Position numbers and translations under genes: made by a program | Shown: piece by piece, positions 44,657 to 54,532 of the stretch | Layout: each line of letters begins with the position of its first letter | How positions within the stretch are numbered: position 1 is the stretch's first letter | NCBI GenBank assembly: GCA_003314535.1 | Contig: POSG01000005.1 | Coordinates: 1 to 64,000, forward strand | Direction: 5' to 3' | DNA: 64,000 nt | From: Geobacter sp. | GTDB taxonomy: Bacteria; Desulfobacterota; Desulfuromonadia; Geobacterales; Geobacteraceae | Notes under the pieces: generated by a model | The model's database searches: none | Seen by the model: only the letters and a program-made list of their open reading frames with translations | What the model was told of the DNA's origin: nothing

Positions 44657-45628
44657 TTAAACATTTCCTCTGACATTGTGGCTATTTGTTTTAATACTGC
44701 CAAAACTGGCAGCAACAATGCCCCACAAAAATCCGATGTTGACGATGGATCTGTAAGCTTTCTTGAATTTCCTTTTGTATGTTATTGGTAATATACCAAT
44801 ACAGGCACCAAGAGGATTTTTCAAGACATTGATCAGTGTTTTCATAGCCATCTTCAACATGCAGGCTTTAGATGGGTTATTTTTCAAGCAATACATAGTT
44901 GCATCAGAAACACCCTCTGCAAACCATCTTTTCTTGAACCATGATTGTTTGAGTCGAGCAGAAGGAACAAAGTGCTGCACAAGTATTCCGGGGTCGTAGT
45001 ATATGGTCCTCCCACTGTCCCTTATTTTTTCGATCAATTCAATTTCTTCACTGGAAATAAGATTGTTTCCTTTCCGTCCGAGCAGGGGTGTAAAAGCACC
45101 ATAGCGAATCAGCAGGTCCCGGGGAATGGCCATATTGGTGCCAATAAGAAATTGGTCAGTCCCGAGTTCAAGAGGTTCTTCCGACCAGTCGAGAAGTGAC
45201 AAAGCGAACTGCATAAAGTCACACAACCACGGCGGAGGTGGCACCTCCCAAACAGGTTCCACTTTTCCGCCGACAGCACCGGCACAAGGTATATCACTGA
45301 AAGCTTTGAGGATTTTTTCCATCCAGTCAGTTGAAGCAATCGCGTCATCGTCAATAAAAGCGACTATTCGCCCACTCGCCCTGTCAACTCCGGTGTTGCG
45401 GGCATAGGACAATCCGAGACGGGGTTCATAAACGTAGGTGAAATTCTCGACAAAGGAAAATTCTCCTGCAATTTCAGCAGTACGGTCAGTGGAAGCATTA
45501 TCGACGACGATAATTTCATAGAGACTGGCATCCAGAGTCTGATGAATGAGGCTCTGAATTGCATTTTTCAAAGTCTTTTCTCTATTGTGCGTGCAGATAA
45601 TCGCGGATATTCTGATAGTATCGAACAA
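44657..45628 (-). CDS. Family 2 glycosyltransferase
   Basis: 323 residues. A GT-A nucleotide-sugar domain (ISAIICTHNREKTLKNAI; EIIVVDNASTDRT; the acidic metal-binding run VAFIDDDA) is followed by a C-terminal region with one hydrophobic segment near the end. It probably adds a sugar to a lipid-linked oligosaccharide at the inner membrane. TTG 45628 is chosen for the AAGGA six bases upstream; no ATG precedes the domain. Donor and acceptor are unknown. Confidence 0.85.
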   Translation of the reverse strand: MFDTIRISAIICTHNREKTLKNAIQSLIHQTLDASLYEIIVVDNASTDRTAEIAGEFSFVENFTYVYEPRLGLSYARNTGVDRASGRIVAFIDDDAIASTDWMEKILKAFSDIPCAGAVGGKVEPVWEVPPPPWLCDFMQFALSLLDWSEEPLELGTDQFLIGTNMAIPRDLLIRYGAFTPLLGRKGNNLISSEEIELIEKIRDSGRTIYYDPGILVQHFVPSARLKQSWFKKRWFAEGVSDATMYCLKNNPSKACMLKMAMKTLINVLKNPLGACIGILPITYKRKFKKAYRSIVNIGFLWGIVAASFGSIKTNSHNVRGNV

Positions 45629-45757
45629 ATTTATTCCTTGCAATATCCTTCAAATACGTTTCACTGAATACTGTATCCCATCAATTATACGAATCAATAT
45701 CCTGTTTTACACAGGTTTGGCGAGCGTAACGCATCTTTTCCCAAACCAGCTTATACT

Positions 45758-46678
45758 TCACGACCGCTGCTTTTCAAACAAACGTTTCAATTTTCGGCAA
45801 TAGCTCCTCCGCATGAAATAAGGAATAGAATAGTCATGCATGAACGCATTACGATAAACGCCCACCAACTCTTCCTTGCGGCCGATTTGGGCTTCCCTGA
45901 GCAGCATGCTGAACAGTTCGTACCCATGCAGGTAGTGGTACTGTTTCAATTGCTCTGCTGCATAAGCAAACAATTTGGCACATCTATGCGTATGCAGGTA
46001 ATGCACGATATTAGTTTCAAGGCTTCCGAAATAAGAATTGTTGCCATGAGTCCTATATGCAACAAGAGCATCTTTCAGGTAGAATTTTCGCCCATTGTAC
46101 AAGGATGCAAGCCATACCAGACAATCATCTGCCCGAACACGCCAGTCAGCTTCGTAAGGGATAGGAAAAAATTGCTCAGCGAGCGAACGCTTCAGCGAAA
46201 TGGTCGACGTTGGCCCGCCAATCCAGACTCGAGTGCAATAAGTAATCAGTCCCGTAAGGCCAATGTCGGTAATCCGGTCGGGATAGTTAGCGATATCTTG
46301 GTCGTTAACGTTTCCGAACAGGTCATATCCGCAGAAGAGAAAATCGCATGATGGGTGTTGCTTGTATACCTCGAGCGCTTTCTCGATATAATTTTCTCGA
46401 TAAAGGTCATCAGCATCAAGAAAGAACAGTACATCACCTCGTGCCATTTGCACACCGGCATTGAACGCAGACAATTGACCGCCATTAGGCTTGAAGATCG
46501 GTATGATGTTGGTAAATTGGTAACTCAATTTTTCGATTATCGCTTTCGAACCGTCCGCAGAGCCGTCATCAACGACTATTATCTCGACAAGACCTCGATT
46601 TTGTTCGACAGCGGACCGGACCGCGTCCTCCAGATATTCCGCATAATTATAATTTGTCACAATTACGGATACGAACAT
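45758..46678 (-). CDS. Family 2 glycosyltransferase
   Basis: 306 residues. GT-A domain: VSVIVTNYNYAEYLEDAVRSA, EIIVVDDGSADGSKAI, metal site LFFLDADDLYRENYI. A basic C-terminus (RRSYCRKLKRLFEKQRS) may contact the membrane. Codon and base usage is AT-richer than in the lipid A genes. A specific linkage cannot be assigned. Confidence 0.87.
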   Translation of the reverse strand: MFVSVIVTNYNYAEYLEDAVRSAVEQNRGLVEIIVVDDGSADGSKAIIEKLSYQFTNIIPIFKPNGGQLSAFNAGVQMARGDVLFFLDADDLYRENYIEKALEVYKQHPSCDFLFCGYDLFGNVNDQDIANYPDRITDIGLTGLITYCTRVWIGGPTSTISLKRSLAEQFFPIPYEADWRVRADDCLVWLASLYNGRKFYLKDALVAYRTHGNNSYFGSLETNIVHYLHTHRCAKLFAYAAEQLKQYHYLHGYELFSMLLREAQIGRKEELVGVYRNAFMHDYSIPYFMRRSYCRKLKRLFEKQRS

Positions 46679-46814
46679 TGAACCAACTCCTCATTCACTC
46701 GATCCGGGAATATGAATGAATACAAATGTCCCGTAGTACCGTCTCATAGGTCCCCAATTGGAGTGCACTCCATAAGGAGTGCAAACCAAACCCATACAAT
46801 ATATCCACTATGAA

Positions 46815-47936
46815 TCAGCAATTATACAAGGACAACTTCGCTTGGCCTTCTAGAAGACCACAAAACCTTTCTTTAAGTTTTAACCATCCATAATGTCTAC
46901 GAACAAACAGTTGTTGTTCTTCCTGTATTTTCATATTGGTATGTTTTTCCAGGCAATCCTTGACAAGAGCAGCCAGAGAACCAGGTTTCGTAAAATCCGC
47001 AAAATAAGGATATTCTGCCAGGATTCCGCGAAACACTTCAGCATCATGCAGCAAACACGGCTTGCCTTCAGCAGCAGCTTCAACGATTGATCGACAAAAC
47101 CCTTCCGACAATGCTCCGTGAACATACAGATCCGCCGCCCTCAAATAAGCAGAGACGCTCTCAGGTGCGACACTTTTCAGCATAACATCTTCTCCAAGCA
47201 ATTGAATTGCTTTAGCCTTAATTATTTCTGCTCCACTATCCATTTCCCCCAAAATAACAAAAAAAGGGCGGGGATGGACTTTGGATATTTCGTCAATCAA
47301 ATAGTCGTGACGCTTGAAATTTTTCCCGATTGCACCAACGGTAATCAGAATTTTGCGATTTCTCGGCAAGCCAAGTGAATCTCTCAACCATAGCACTTCA
47401 TCAGGCTTTGCTGAATACGCGTCATCATCAAATGTGAACCCTGGAAAGACCAGCGACATTTTGTCATGGTTCACTCCCAGTTTGCGTGCAACAGAATAAT
47501 GGGTTGGACTTAATTGCTGTACATGATCGCAAAAGTCAAAAGGAGGCTTACAAGGAGCCCCATTACGGAAAAGCACCCGATATTTTGCTCTCAAAAATTT
47601 CCGAAGCATGAAGAAGCAGCGAGCCAGCAGTTCGTCGCTCAAATAGAGAACATGAGGTTTGAACTCTTTAACTTTTTTCAATGCAAACAGAAAGAAAGTC
47701 AGTTGCTCCAAACTGTAGGCGCGTTCCGGCGAAATCAACTTCCCTGCTCGGAAAAAGATGCTTCGCTTAATACAAGGAATCACCTTGTCGACTGAATTAT
47801 TTACCCCCCCACCCAAAACCAAAACGTCGAACAACTCCGACTCGTTGAGAATTTCAGCACATTGTGCAAGAGCGGATTCGTAGCCGCGCCGGACGACTCC
47901 TAAACCAGGACAGGGGATCAATATCCTGTATTTCAA
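46815..47936 (-). CDS. Family 4 (GT-B) glycosyltransferase
   Basis: 373 residues from TTG 47936 (MKYRILIPCPGLGVVRRGYE) with GAGGT upstream; a GTG four codons earlier lacks a ribosome site. The C-terminal nucleotide-sugar half has ILITVGAIGKNFKRHDYLI and the E-x7-E motif in LSEGFCRSIVEAAAEGKP. Retaining GT-B transferases of this type build O-antigen or core. The island position supports a surface polysaccharide role. Confidence 0.82.
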   Translation of the reverse strand: MKYRILIPCPGLGVVRRGYESALAQCAEILNESELFDVLVLGGGVNNSVDKVIPCIKRSIFFRAGKLISPERAYSLEQLTFFLFALKKVKEFKPHVLYLSDELLARCFFMLRKFLRAKYRVLFRNGAPCKPPFDFCDHVQQLSPTHYSVARKLGVNHDKMSLVFPGFTFDDDAYSAKPDEVLWLRDSLGLPRNRKILITVGAIGKNFKRHDYLIDEISKVHPRPFFVILGEMDSGAEIIKAKAIQLLGEDVMLKSVAPESVSAYLRAADLYVHGALSEGFCRSIVEAAAEGKPCLLHDAEVFRGILAEYPYFADFTKPGSLAALVKDCLEKHTNMKIQEEQQLFVRRHYGWLKLKERFCGLLEGQAKLSLYNC

Positions 47937-48087
47937 GCTGCACCTCACAATAAAATGACAAGGGAAAATCTGGCTCAGTTAATAGCGTTGGCATCTAACC
48001 GAAGTCAGTTATCGGCAAATATACATGAAAAGCTGAATAATCTCTATCTGGGTAGCATGCATATGCAGCCGACGAGAATTCAAGACG

Positions 48088-49041
48088 TCAGACGACTCTG
48101 TTGTCATCGTTGCCGTCAGACGAGAAATGCTCGGAAAATAGACGCAATCTTTTTTTTAACCTATTTAATTTCCTTCTATGCCATGGAGGACGCAGGTGAA
48201 ATTTGTCGGTATAGGCATCTGCTTCAGCATTTCGTATCATGAAAAGCGGATGCACCAGTGGAAATGACATGGGAGAATTCGGAACTTCGGCCATTATGTT
48301 CGTCTCGAAGCAATGCGTTGCGTCGGAGCCGAAACCGATATTCGTAATGAGGTTGACATTCGGTATCAGCGCCAGGCATCCATTTACCATGCAGGAAAAA
48401 GACCATTGGTAGTCCCAGGTATCAATTTCCCCACGGTACAATCTGTCGAATATGTCCGTCCAATGCGCAATCAGCCTGCGGTCTCCCAACAGGTCACACA
48501 ACCAGTTACCTTCCCGAAGTTCTGGCCAAAGAGCCAAATCAACATCATAATTCAACCATGCCCTTCTCCAGGTTGCCCAACCCCATACATGTGTATAACG
48601 GGAAAAATAGTAACTATGCTCTGTCCTCCTGTTGCCGAACTGGAAATTTGCACCACCTATGTGTGCTATTCTCTCGTCATACCTGTAGTAACAGAGCAAA
48701 TCCTGGCAATAGCGGAAAAACGTCTCATCAGGCAGGCAATCATCCTCAAGGATTATTGCTTCTTCAACCTGCTCGAAAACCCAGTCCAGTCCACTGGATA
48801 TACGTTTCTTGCATCCGAGGTTTACATCCGAATAGTTTTTCAGAACCTTGCAGGGCCAATCGATTTCTTCAACAACTCTTCTTGCTTTTGCACAACTTTC
48901 CGCCTCCCCGGGCCGGTCGGGCCTCGGTCCATCAGCAATCAGTAGAAGCTGGGATGGCCTAGCCAGGCGAATCGCCTCGAAAACTCTTGAAGTAGTGTCA
49001 GGACGATTGAACAGAATAAAAACAACAGGAGTATCAGTCAT
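48088..49041 (-). CDS. Glycosyltransferase-like protein (GT-A fold, HlpA-like)
   Basis: 317 residues from ATG 49041 (MTDTPVVFILFNRPDTTSR). The N-terminus resembles a GT-A nucleotide-sugar transferase (PSQLLLIADGPRPDRPGE; acidic EEAIILEDDCLPDETFF). A Trp-rich middle (THVWGWATWRRAW) and DTWDYQWSF are hallmarks of a family often mislabelled hemolysin-like and found in polysaccharide clusters. Specificity unknown. ATG 49113 is a longer but unsupported start. Confidence 0.78.
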   Translation of the reverse strand: MTDTPVVFILFNRPDTTSRVFEAIRLARPSQLLLIADGPRPDRPGEAESCAKARRVVEEIDWPCKVLKNYSDVNLGCKKRISSGLDWVFEQVEEAIILEDDCLPDETFFRYCQDLLCYYRYDERIAHIGGANFQFGNRRTEHSYYFSRYTHVWGWATWRRAWLNYDVDLALWPELREGNWLCDLLGDRRLIAHWTDIFDRLYRGEIDTWDYQWSFSCMVNGCLALIPNVNLITNIGFGSDATHCFETNIMAEVPNSPMSFPLVHPLFMIRNAEADAYTDKFHLRPPWHRRKLNRLKKRLRLFSEHFSSDGNDDNRVV

Positions 49042-49581
49042 GGCTGTTCTTCTTTCGCTTGTACACCTACAAGCAGATACAGAATATGGACTCGTCATTG
49101 CCCATAGCTGCATGCAGTATCAATAGCTAAAAATCCTTTCTGTAAACCTTGTGGCTTAATCAAATGAGATACGTCTACAAAGGAATGAAAGGAAATTTGC
49201 AGGCTTATTGAAAACAGATGCACTCAGGGTCAGTACAACGAAGCACTACGGAAAGATTGGTATTGCCGTCTTTTTTCCCGATACCAGCACATATATTTAT
49301 CCCGAATACAACTTTCTTGGCAAGATTTTATGCTCAACCCATGCGGAACCACGCACTAAGGAATAGTCGAATTGGACATCATGTCTTCCATTGGTCATGC
49401 CCGGGAAGCATCCTCTTTGTGGTTTCCATTCATTGTGAACTGCATCGCTCCAACGAAATGTCAACAATTGAAGAGGGCAAATTCGTATGCCCCTGATTTT
49501 GCCGTGCGTTCGTGAATTGCGTTCCAACGACACGTTCTTTTCCACAGAATAGCAAAGGGGTATTTAAACCTCGATCAATCA
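49042..49581. other. 540-bp gap in the glycosyltransferase island
   Basis: Several short frames occur on both strands, the longest about 90 codons, but none has a ribosome site with recognisable protein. No repeat, RNA or terminator was identified. The size fits a deleted or decayed gene. Confidence 0.35.
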
Positions 49582-50739
49582 TCATATCCGCTCTGCTGCA
49601 ACCCGGTAGATTTCCATCGTCTGTTGTGCAGTTTTTTTCCAAGAAAAGCACTTCGCACGCGCAATTCCCTTTAAACGCAATTTTTCAATGTGGCCGTCAT
49701 CATTCCAAACCATCCAAATTTTTTCAACCATATCCTCGTGCGAACAGGGATCAAAGGTTACCGCTGAATCGGCTACAACTTCCGGAATTGATGTTACATT
49801 CGAGCAAACAACAGGACATCCGCACGCCATTGCCTCGACCAGTGGTATGCCAAAACCTTCGAACAAGGAAGGGAAGACCAGCATTCGGGCAAGGTTGTAC
49901 AACATTGGGAGATCTTCATACGGAACATAGCCGAGCATCCGCACTTTTTTCTCAAGCCCCAGACACGATATTTCCTCGCGAAGTTGCCCGTGCGCACTTT
50001 TGGTAATTCCGGTGAGAATTAACTCCCCATCGAACCCATGCCGGTCTACAATGAGGCGTAATGCCATCAAAAGCCTTTTATGATTCTTGTGTGGCCATGA
50101 GGCAGCAGGATAGTACATGAATGGCTTTGTGAGATCATATTTATTTCTTACATCCTGCAGTTTGCAGACGTCCTCAACAACACAGAAATCTACGCCACAC
50201 CCAGGATACACAACGTCGATCCTTTCAGGGGGTATATCATAGTTCCCTATCAAGGTATCCTTTACATGGTTTGAAATGGCAATAATTCTAGATGCATGAC
50301 GTGCCGATGCCTTGTATATTCTGCGCCTGCTTTCGAGTTCCTTCTCGGCAAAGAACTTTGGGTAATACTCGTGCTGCATGTCGTGAAAAGTTAAAACCGT
50401 TGGAATTTTTAGGCATAGCGTCGACATTACCGAAAACGGGAAATGAATCACATCAAGCGGCAGCTTATCAAGCGCCAGCTTCATACAATCTATCATCAAT
50501 GTCTTTTTGCATAGGCTCCTAAGGATTCTTTCTGGGGCTCCTCGTCTGTTTTTGAATACTCTTGTACTGCAAAGTTGTCCACAAATATCGGCAAAGCTTT
50601 GACTCTTTTCATCGCAGATCAGAGTGAACGAATGTTCGGTGAAATCTTCACTAATTCCCCTGAAAACATTCCTGAAGTAAGATTCCACTCCGCCCATTGC
50701 GCCAGGAACCGCTCCGAATACATCTATCCCGACCCTCAC
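49582..50739 (-). CDS. Family 4 (GT-B) glycosyltransferase
   Basis: 385 residues from GTG 50739 (MRVGIDVFGAVPGAMGGVESY), which forms a GTGA overlap with the preceding stop and has AAGGA upstream. The N-terminal acceptor domain has the Gly-rich loop AMGGVESYFRNV. The donor half has YYPAASWPHKNHKRLLMAL, a LTGITKSAHG turn and E-x7-E in FEGFGIPLVEAMACGCP. Typical of mannosyl- or other hexosyl-transferases of O-antigen assembly. Confidence 0.87.
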   Translation of the reverse strand: MRVGIDVFGAVPGAMGGVESYFRNVFRGISEDFTEHSFTLICDEKSQSFADICGQLCSTRVFKNRRGAPERILRSLCKKTLMIDCMKLALDKLPLDVIHFPFSVMSTLCLKIPTVLTFHDMQHEYYPKFFAEKELESRRRIYKASARHASRIIAISNHVKDTLIGNYDIPPERIDVVYPGCGVDFCVVEDVCKLQDVRNKYDLTKPFMYYPAASWPHKNHKRLLMALRLIVDRHGFDGELILTGITKSAHGQLREEISCLGLEKKVRMLGYVPYEDLPMLYNLARMLVFPSLFEGFGIPLVEAMACGCPVVCSNVTSIPEVVADSAVTFDPCSHEDMVEKIWMVWNDDGHIEKLRLKGIARAKCFSWKKTAQQTMEIYRVAAERI

Positions 50740-51512
50740 AGGCTTCTTTCCTTCCCAATTTTCTGTTGATAATCGCTCTCCCACAACTTGAGGTTCATCA
50801 GAAAGTAATTCATCCCGATAAGCAAAGCGACCGCAAAACCATGGAAACCATCCCGGTAACCCTTATGAATTATATACCTGCCGAAAAATCTTTCAAAAGG
50901 TTGAAACAGGAGTTTCCCAAGCTTGAACCGCTTCCCTTCCGAGTAAGCAACCTCTGCATCAATGGAACTGTACCTGTTGAACTTTTCGACAAAAACCTGG
51001 ATGCTGCTGTAGGAATCATGAAGTATCGGCCCATTGAAGGTGCGTACTTCACCAGTCACCTCAACCCTCTCGTGCACCTTTCCTACCCATGAGCCACAAC
51101 CTTTCCGATAAAGGCGAAGCTTGCGCTGTGGATACCAGCCGCCATGTTCCATCCATTTCCCGAAAATAAGTTCTTTACGAGGGATATTGGCGGCAGCATA
51201 TTTCTCATTTTCCCCACTTGCGAAAAAAAGCACCAGTTCCGAAACAAGCTCAGATGATACCGTCTCATCTGCATCAAGATGAAAGATCCATTCGCATTCG
51301 GCAAACTTGTCGGCACAGTTTCTCTGCTCCGAAAAATTTCCGTGAAACTCTCGGCAAAAAATCCGGGCGCCCAGCTTTTGCGCTATTTCACAGGTCGCAT
51401 CGGAACTGCCTGAATCAAGAACGATGACTTCCTTGGCAAACTCCGCTGATGCGATACATTTTTCAATCACACTCTCTTCGTTTTTTGTCAGGACAACGAC
51501 GCTTATGTCCAT
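50736..51512 (-). CDS. Family 2 glycosyltransferase, LPS core (WaaE/KdtX-like)
   Basis: 258 residues. ISVVVLTKNEESVIEKCI, EVIVLDSGSSDATCEIA and the acidic site IFHLDADETVSSEL form the GT-A domain. A C-terminal GGWYPQRKLRLYRKG and RDGFHGFAVALLIGMNYFLM segment is shared with WaaE/KdtX-type LPS core glucosyltransferases. It is coupled to the next gene by a 4-bp overlap. A second close relative lies at 52.7-53.4 kb. Confidence 0.86.
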   Translation of the reverse strand: MDISVVVLTKNEESVIEKCIASAEFAKEVIVLDSGSSDATCEIAQKLGARIFCREFHGNFSEQRNCADKFAECEWIFHLDADETVSSELVSELVLFFASGENEKYAAANIPRKELIFGKWMEHGGWYPQRKLRLYRKGCGSWVGKVHERVEVTGEVRTFNGPILHDSYSSIQVFVEKFNRYSSIDAEVAYSEGKRFKLGKLLFQPFERFFGRYIIHKGYRDGFHGFAVALLIGMNYFLMNLKLWESDYQQKIGKERSL

Positions 51513-51533
51513 AAATTCAACATCTCCAAACTG

Positions 51534-52409
51534 TCATCCTCTCCACAAAGCCTTAATAGCTCCCTCTATGATATACCAATAATGGGAATAAATGACTTTG
51601 TTGATGATATCGTTTGTGTATTTCCGGTTCACCCTTATTTTTTCCAGTGCCATTTTCCTGTAAGATCCGACTGTCTTGGAATCGGCATGAAGACGGTAAC
51701 CTGAAAGTACAGTGTCACCAAGGTTTATCGATGGCGCTACTTTGTGCAAGCGTATCCACAAGTCGTAGTCCATGCAATACGAAAGGGATTCATCCAGCAA
51801 ACCTGCTCTGTGCAGGGTTTCATTTCTCAGCAACGAAGATGGTTGGGCAATTGTCGAATGCTTGTGATAAAGAAGCTTGTCCAGTGTCATGTCAGTGTAG
51901 CTGTTTTCCTTTATAACTCTGTCCATTCCATCTATAAAAACTACCGATCCATACACCATTCCGGCCGAAGGGTTTTCCTCCAAGGCCTCCACCATGGTGC
52001 GGATCGCCCCGGGAAGCAGGACATCGTCGGACCCAAGCCAGGTAACATACTTGCCGTGGGCCCTTCTAACTCCTTTGTTGATGGCCTCGGTCTGGCCTGA
52101 ATCCTGTTCGCTTACCCACCAAGCCAGTCTATCTTTATATTTTTCTATAATTGCTACAGAATTGTCTGTAGAGCCCCCATCAACTATCAGATATTCGATG
52201 TTAGGCCAATCCTGGTTGAGCACGGAAAGCATGGTTCTTTCAAGGAAAGACCCCTGATTAAATGACGGTGTGATGATGGTAACCAAAGGAAGTCCACTGT
52301 TTTGTTTATCTTCTCGCAATTCCAACGACTCTTGCGACAGAATTGTCAAATGATTTCCTAGCAATGCATCAATATGAGATACGCAATCAACAGAAATTTT
52401 CTCAACCAT
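51534..52409 (-). CDS. Family 2 glycosyltransferase
   Basis: 291 residues. About 40 residues precede the GT-A domain, which begins PLVTIITPSFNQGSFLERTM and continues EYLIVDGGSTDNSVAII, SEQDSGQTEAINKGVRRAHG and the acidic WLGSDDVLLPGA. Common in O-antigen clusters, for example as a WcaA-like transferase. It has no overlap with its neighbours (21 bp to the next gene), and 242 bp of AT-rich, apparently empty DNA lie upstream. Confidence 0.87.
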   Translation of the reverse strand: MVEKISVDCVSHIDALLGNHLTILSQESLELREDKQNSGLPLVTIITPSFNQGSFLERTMLSVLNQDWPNIEYLIVDGGSTDNSVAIIEKYKDRLAWWVSEQDSGQTEAINKGVRRAHGKYVTWLGSDDVLLPGAIRTMVEALEENPSAGMVYGSVVFIDGMDRVIKENSYTDMTLDKLLYHKHSTIAQPSSLLRNETLHRAGLLDESLSYCMDYDLWIRLHKVAPSINLGDTVLSGYRLHADSKTVGSYRKMALEKIRVNRKYTNDIINKVIYSHYWYIIEGAIKALWRG

Positions 52410-52651
52410 AAAACATTTTTCCCCAATTCAGTCAGAACGAGCAAACGGCGATATTCTTGTTAAACAAAGGAATTTTCACGTTAATCTACTTTGCGTGGTA
52501 TCACCATAAGCTCAATATTTTCAAATCTAGACACAATTGCACATTTGTCTCTCTAATACGGGATACGCTACTTGACAGCTACCGTTATTTTTTGAATAGT
52601 TGTAAACACTGCAACAACTTGCTTTTCATCATTTATTCTCAGCAGACTTAA

Positions 52652-53443
52652 TCAGGCTCCAAGTTTTTCGTCTGAATTTTGTATTTTCTGAAGTTCATAG
52701 AGTTTCAAATACTTAACAAACGTGCCAAATGCACCAACAAGTGCAACAACAAAGCCATGGACTCCATCCAGGAAGCCAAGCCTGAAGAAATAACGATATA
52801 TGAAGGTATAAACAGGCCGCAAAGTAAAATGCAACAGTCTGACTGTTTTCCTTTTTTCGAAAAGTTCCTGCGCCGATAGACTCGCATAACGAGTCGTGCG
52901 AGTAAAATAAGTTTGAATATCAATGTCCTGGCAGTGAATTATATCCGTATGGATTTTCTTCGTGAGGCCACGCGGTACAAACCTCTCATGGATGTTCCCC
53001 GCACTCCACACACCGTTACATTTATTGTAGAGTCTCGTCTTGAAATCGGGATACAAAGAGGCATGTCGAATCCATTTACCCCAGAAACGGGTTAACCTTC
53101 TGAACTCAAATGAGGAGTATTGTTTCATGTCATCAGTGCTCAGGGAGACAATACTTCGCCGCATGGCTTCTGAAACACGTTCGTCGGCATCCAGTTCCAG
53201 AATCCAGTCGTGCCGTGTCAACGACATTGCATAACTCTTCTGGTCTTTAAATCCGGTAAACTTGTGCTGCACGAATTTGACATTGTAAGATCTGCAGATG
53301 TCCGGAGTTGCATCAGTACTGAAATCATCCACTATTACTATGTCGTCAACCCAAAGAATAGATTCGATACAGTCGGAGATCTTTGACTCTTCGTTCTTTG
53401 TAATGACGAAAGCTGAAATCTTTGGCCTTTCACTGTTTACCAT
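52652..53443 (-). CDS. Family 2 glycosyltransferase, LPS core (WaaE/KdtX-like)
   Basis: 263 residues from ATG 53443 (AGGA nine bases upstream). ISAFVITKNEESKISDCIES, DIVIVDDFSTDATPDIC and the acidic WILELDADERVSEAM form the catalytic domain. FWGKWIRHASLYPDFKTRLY and LGFLDGVHGFVVALVGAFG match the WaaE type, as in the gene at 50.7-51.5 kb, so the two may be old duplicates. It overlaps the end of the GT9 gene by 14 bp. The sugar is unknown. Confidence 0.86.
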   Translation of the reverse strand: MVNSERPKISAFVITKNEESKISDCIESILWVDDIVIVDDFSTDATPDICRSYNVKFVQHKFTGFKDQKSYAMSLTRHDWILELDADERVSEAMRRSIVSLSTDDMKQYSSFEFRRLTRFWGKWIRHASLYPDFKTRLYNKCNGVWSAGNIHERFVPRGLTKKIHTDIIHCQDIDIQTYFTRTTRYASLSAQELFEKRKTVRLLHFTLRPVYTFIYRYFFRLGFLDGVHGFVVALVGAFGTFVKYLKLYELQKIQNSDEKLGA

Positions 53444-54521
53444 AAGCTTCATTTCCTAGTACTGAATTCATAAGTATCGTGCTCGCTTCAACAACCTCGC
53501 CTACAGTTATTACCTCAACGCAATCAGGTCGTTGCCGAATTGTTGGTTTACACTCCTGGAAAAACTTCTGTTTGCAAGGACTGCATGGTAAATTTTTGTA
53601 AATCACCCGACATGTTTTCCCCCAAGGGCCAAACTTTACCGGAGACTGGGGACCAAACAACGCAACCAGCGGAACGCGCATTGCTGCAGCAAGATGCATT
53701 ATGCCACTGTCGTTGCACACCAGCATCCTGCAGCGCCCAAGCAACGCCATGGACTGCCTGAGAGTAGTGGTCCCCACAGCCATTACCGGCTCCGGGCCGA
53801 TCCCGTTTCGGAGAATTTCTGCCATCGGCGCATCCCTTTTCCCGCCGAATATTAGAACTTTCGCATTGTACAACATTTGCAGCCGGTTGGCCAGCTCTAT
53901 GAAATTCTCCTGGTGCCATGCCCTGGGAGGATTGGCGGTAAAAGGATGAAGCGCGATCAGGGTATCAGCCTCGGAAACACCGGCAGATTTGAGGTAATCA
54001 TCTGCAAACGTTTTTTCCTCATCCGTCAGCCAGGCTTCGAGGTAATCGTCTTTTACGGGAACGCCGTCCGCCCTCAGAACATCGAGAAAATTCTGAACCT
54101 CGTGCTGGTCATGGCGGTAAGGCACCCTTTTCGTGAGGAGGAATCCCCGCGCCTCGGTGTCGAAACCCACGCGCTCGGAAGCTCCGGAAAGCCGCGCGAT
54201 GATTGCGCTGGACAGCGAGCGCTTCAATACGTAAACTTTATCGAAACGTCGCCTGCGCAATTCCCTTATGAAATTCAACTTGCTGGACAGCGTCCTGTGC
54301 GTGCCCCGGCTGTCGGCATGGATGGTTACCGGGTCCCAGTAAAGCAGTTCGTCAACATACGGCACACCATGCACAACATCCGAAGAGCCGGGCGCCACAA
54401 CCCACACGATTTCCGCTTCCGGTTCGGCCCTCCGCAGATTCCGCAGAAAGGGAATGGTCAGGATGGTATCGCCGATGAAGCGGTATCGCAGGACCAGGAT
54501 TTTTTTCTTGAACTCGCTCAT
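53430..54521 (-). CDS. GT9-family glycosyltransferase (heptosyltransferase, WaaF/RfaF-like)
   Basis: 363 residues. KKILVLRYRFIGDTILTIPFLRNLR opens the GT9 fold. The donor site is LVCNDSGIMHLAAAMRVPLVALFGPQSPVKFGPWG, with CSPCKQKFFQEC at the Cys cluster. GT9 enzymes add L-glycero-D-manno-heptose to the Kdo or heptose of the LPS inner core. It begins 11 bp after the Trm112-like gene and so continues the lipid A/core gene row. Which heptose it adds is not clear. Confidence 0.87.
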   Translation of the reverse strand: MSEFKKKILVLRYRFIGDTILTIPFLRNLRRAEPEAEIVWVVAPGSSDVVHGVPYVDELLYWDPVTIHADSRGTHRTLSSKLNFIRELRRRRFDKVYVLKRSLSSAIIARLSGASERVGFDTEARGFLLTKRVPYRHDQHEVQNFLDVLRADGVPVKDDYLEAWLTDEEKTFADDYLKSAGVSEADTLIALHPFTANPPRAWHQENFIELANRLQMLYNAKVLIFGGKRDAPMAEILRNGIGPEPVMAVGTTTLRQSMALLGRCRMLVCNDSGIMHLAAAMRVPLVALFGPQSPVKFGPWGKTCRVIYKNLPCSPCKQKFFQECKPTIRQRPDCVEVITVGEVVEASTILMNSVLGNEAYGKQ

Positions 54522-54532
54522 TATTTCACGTC

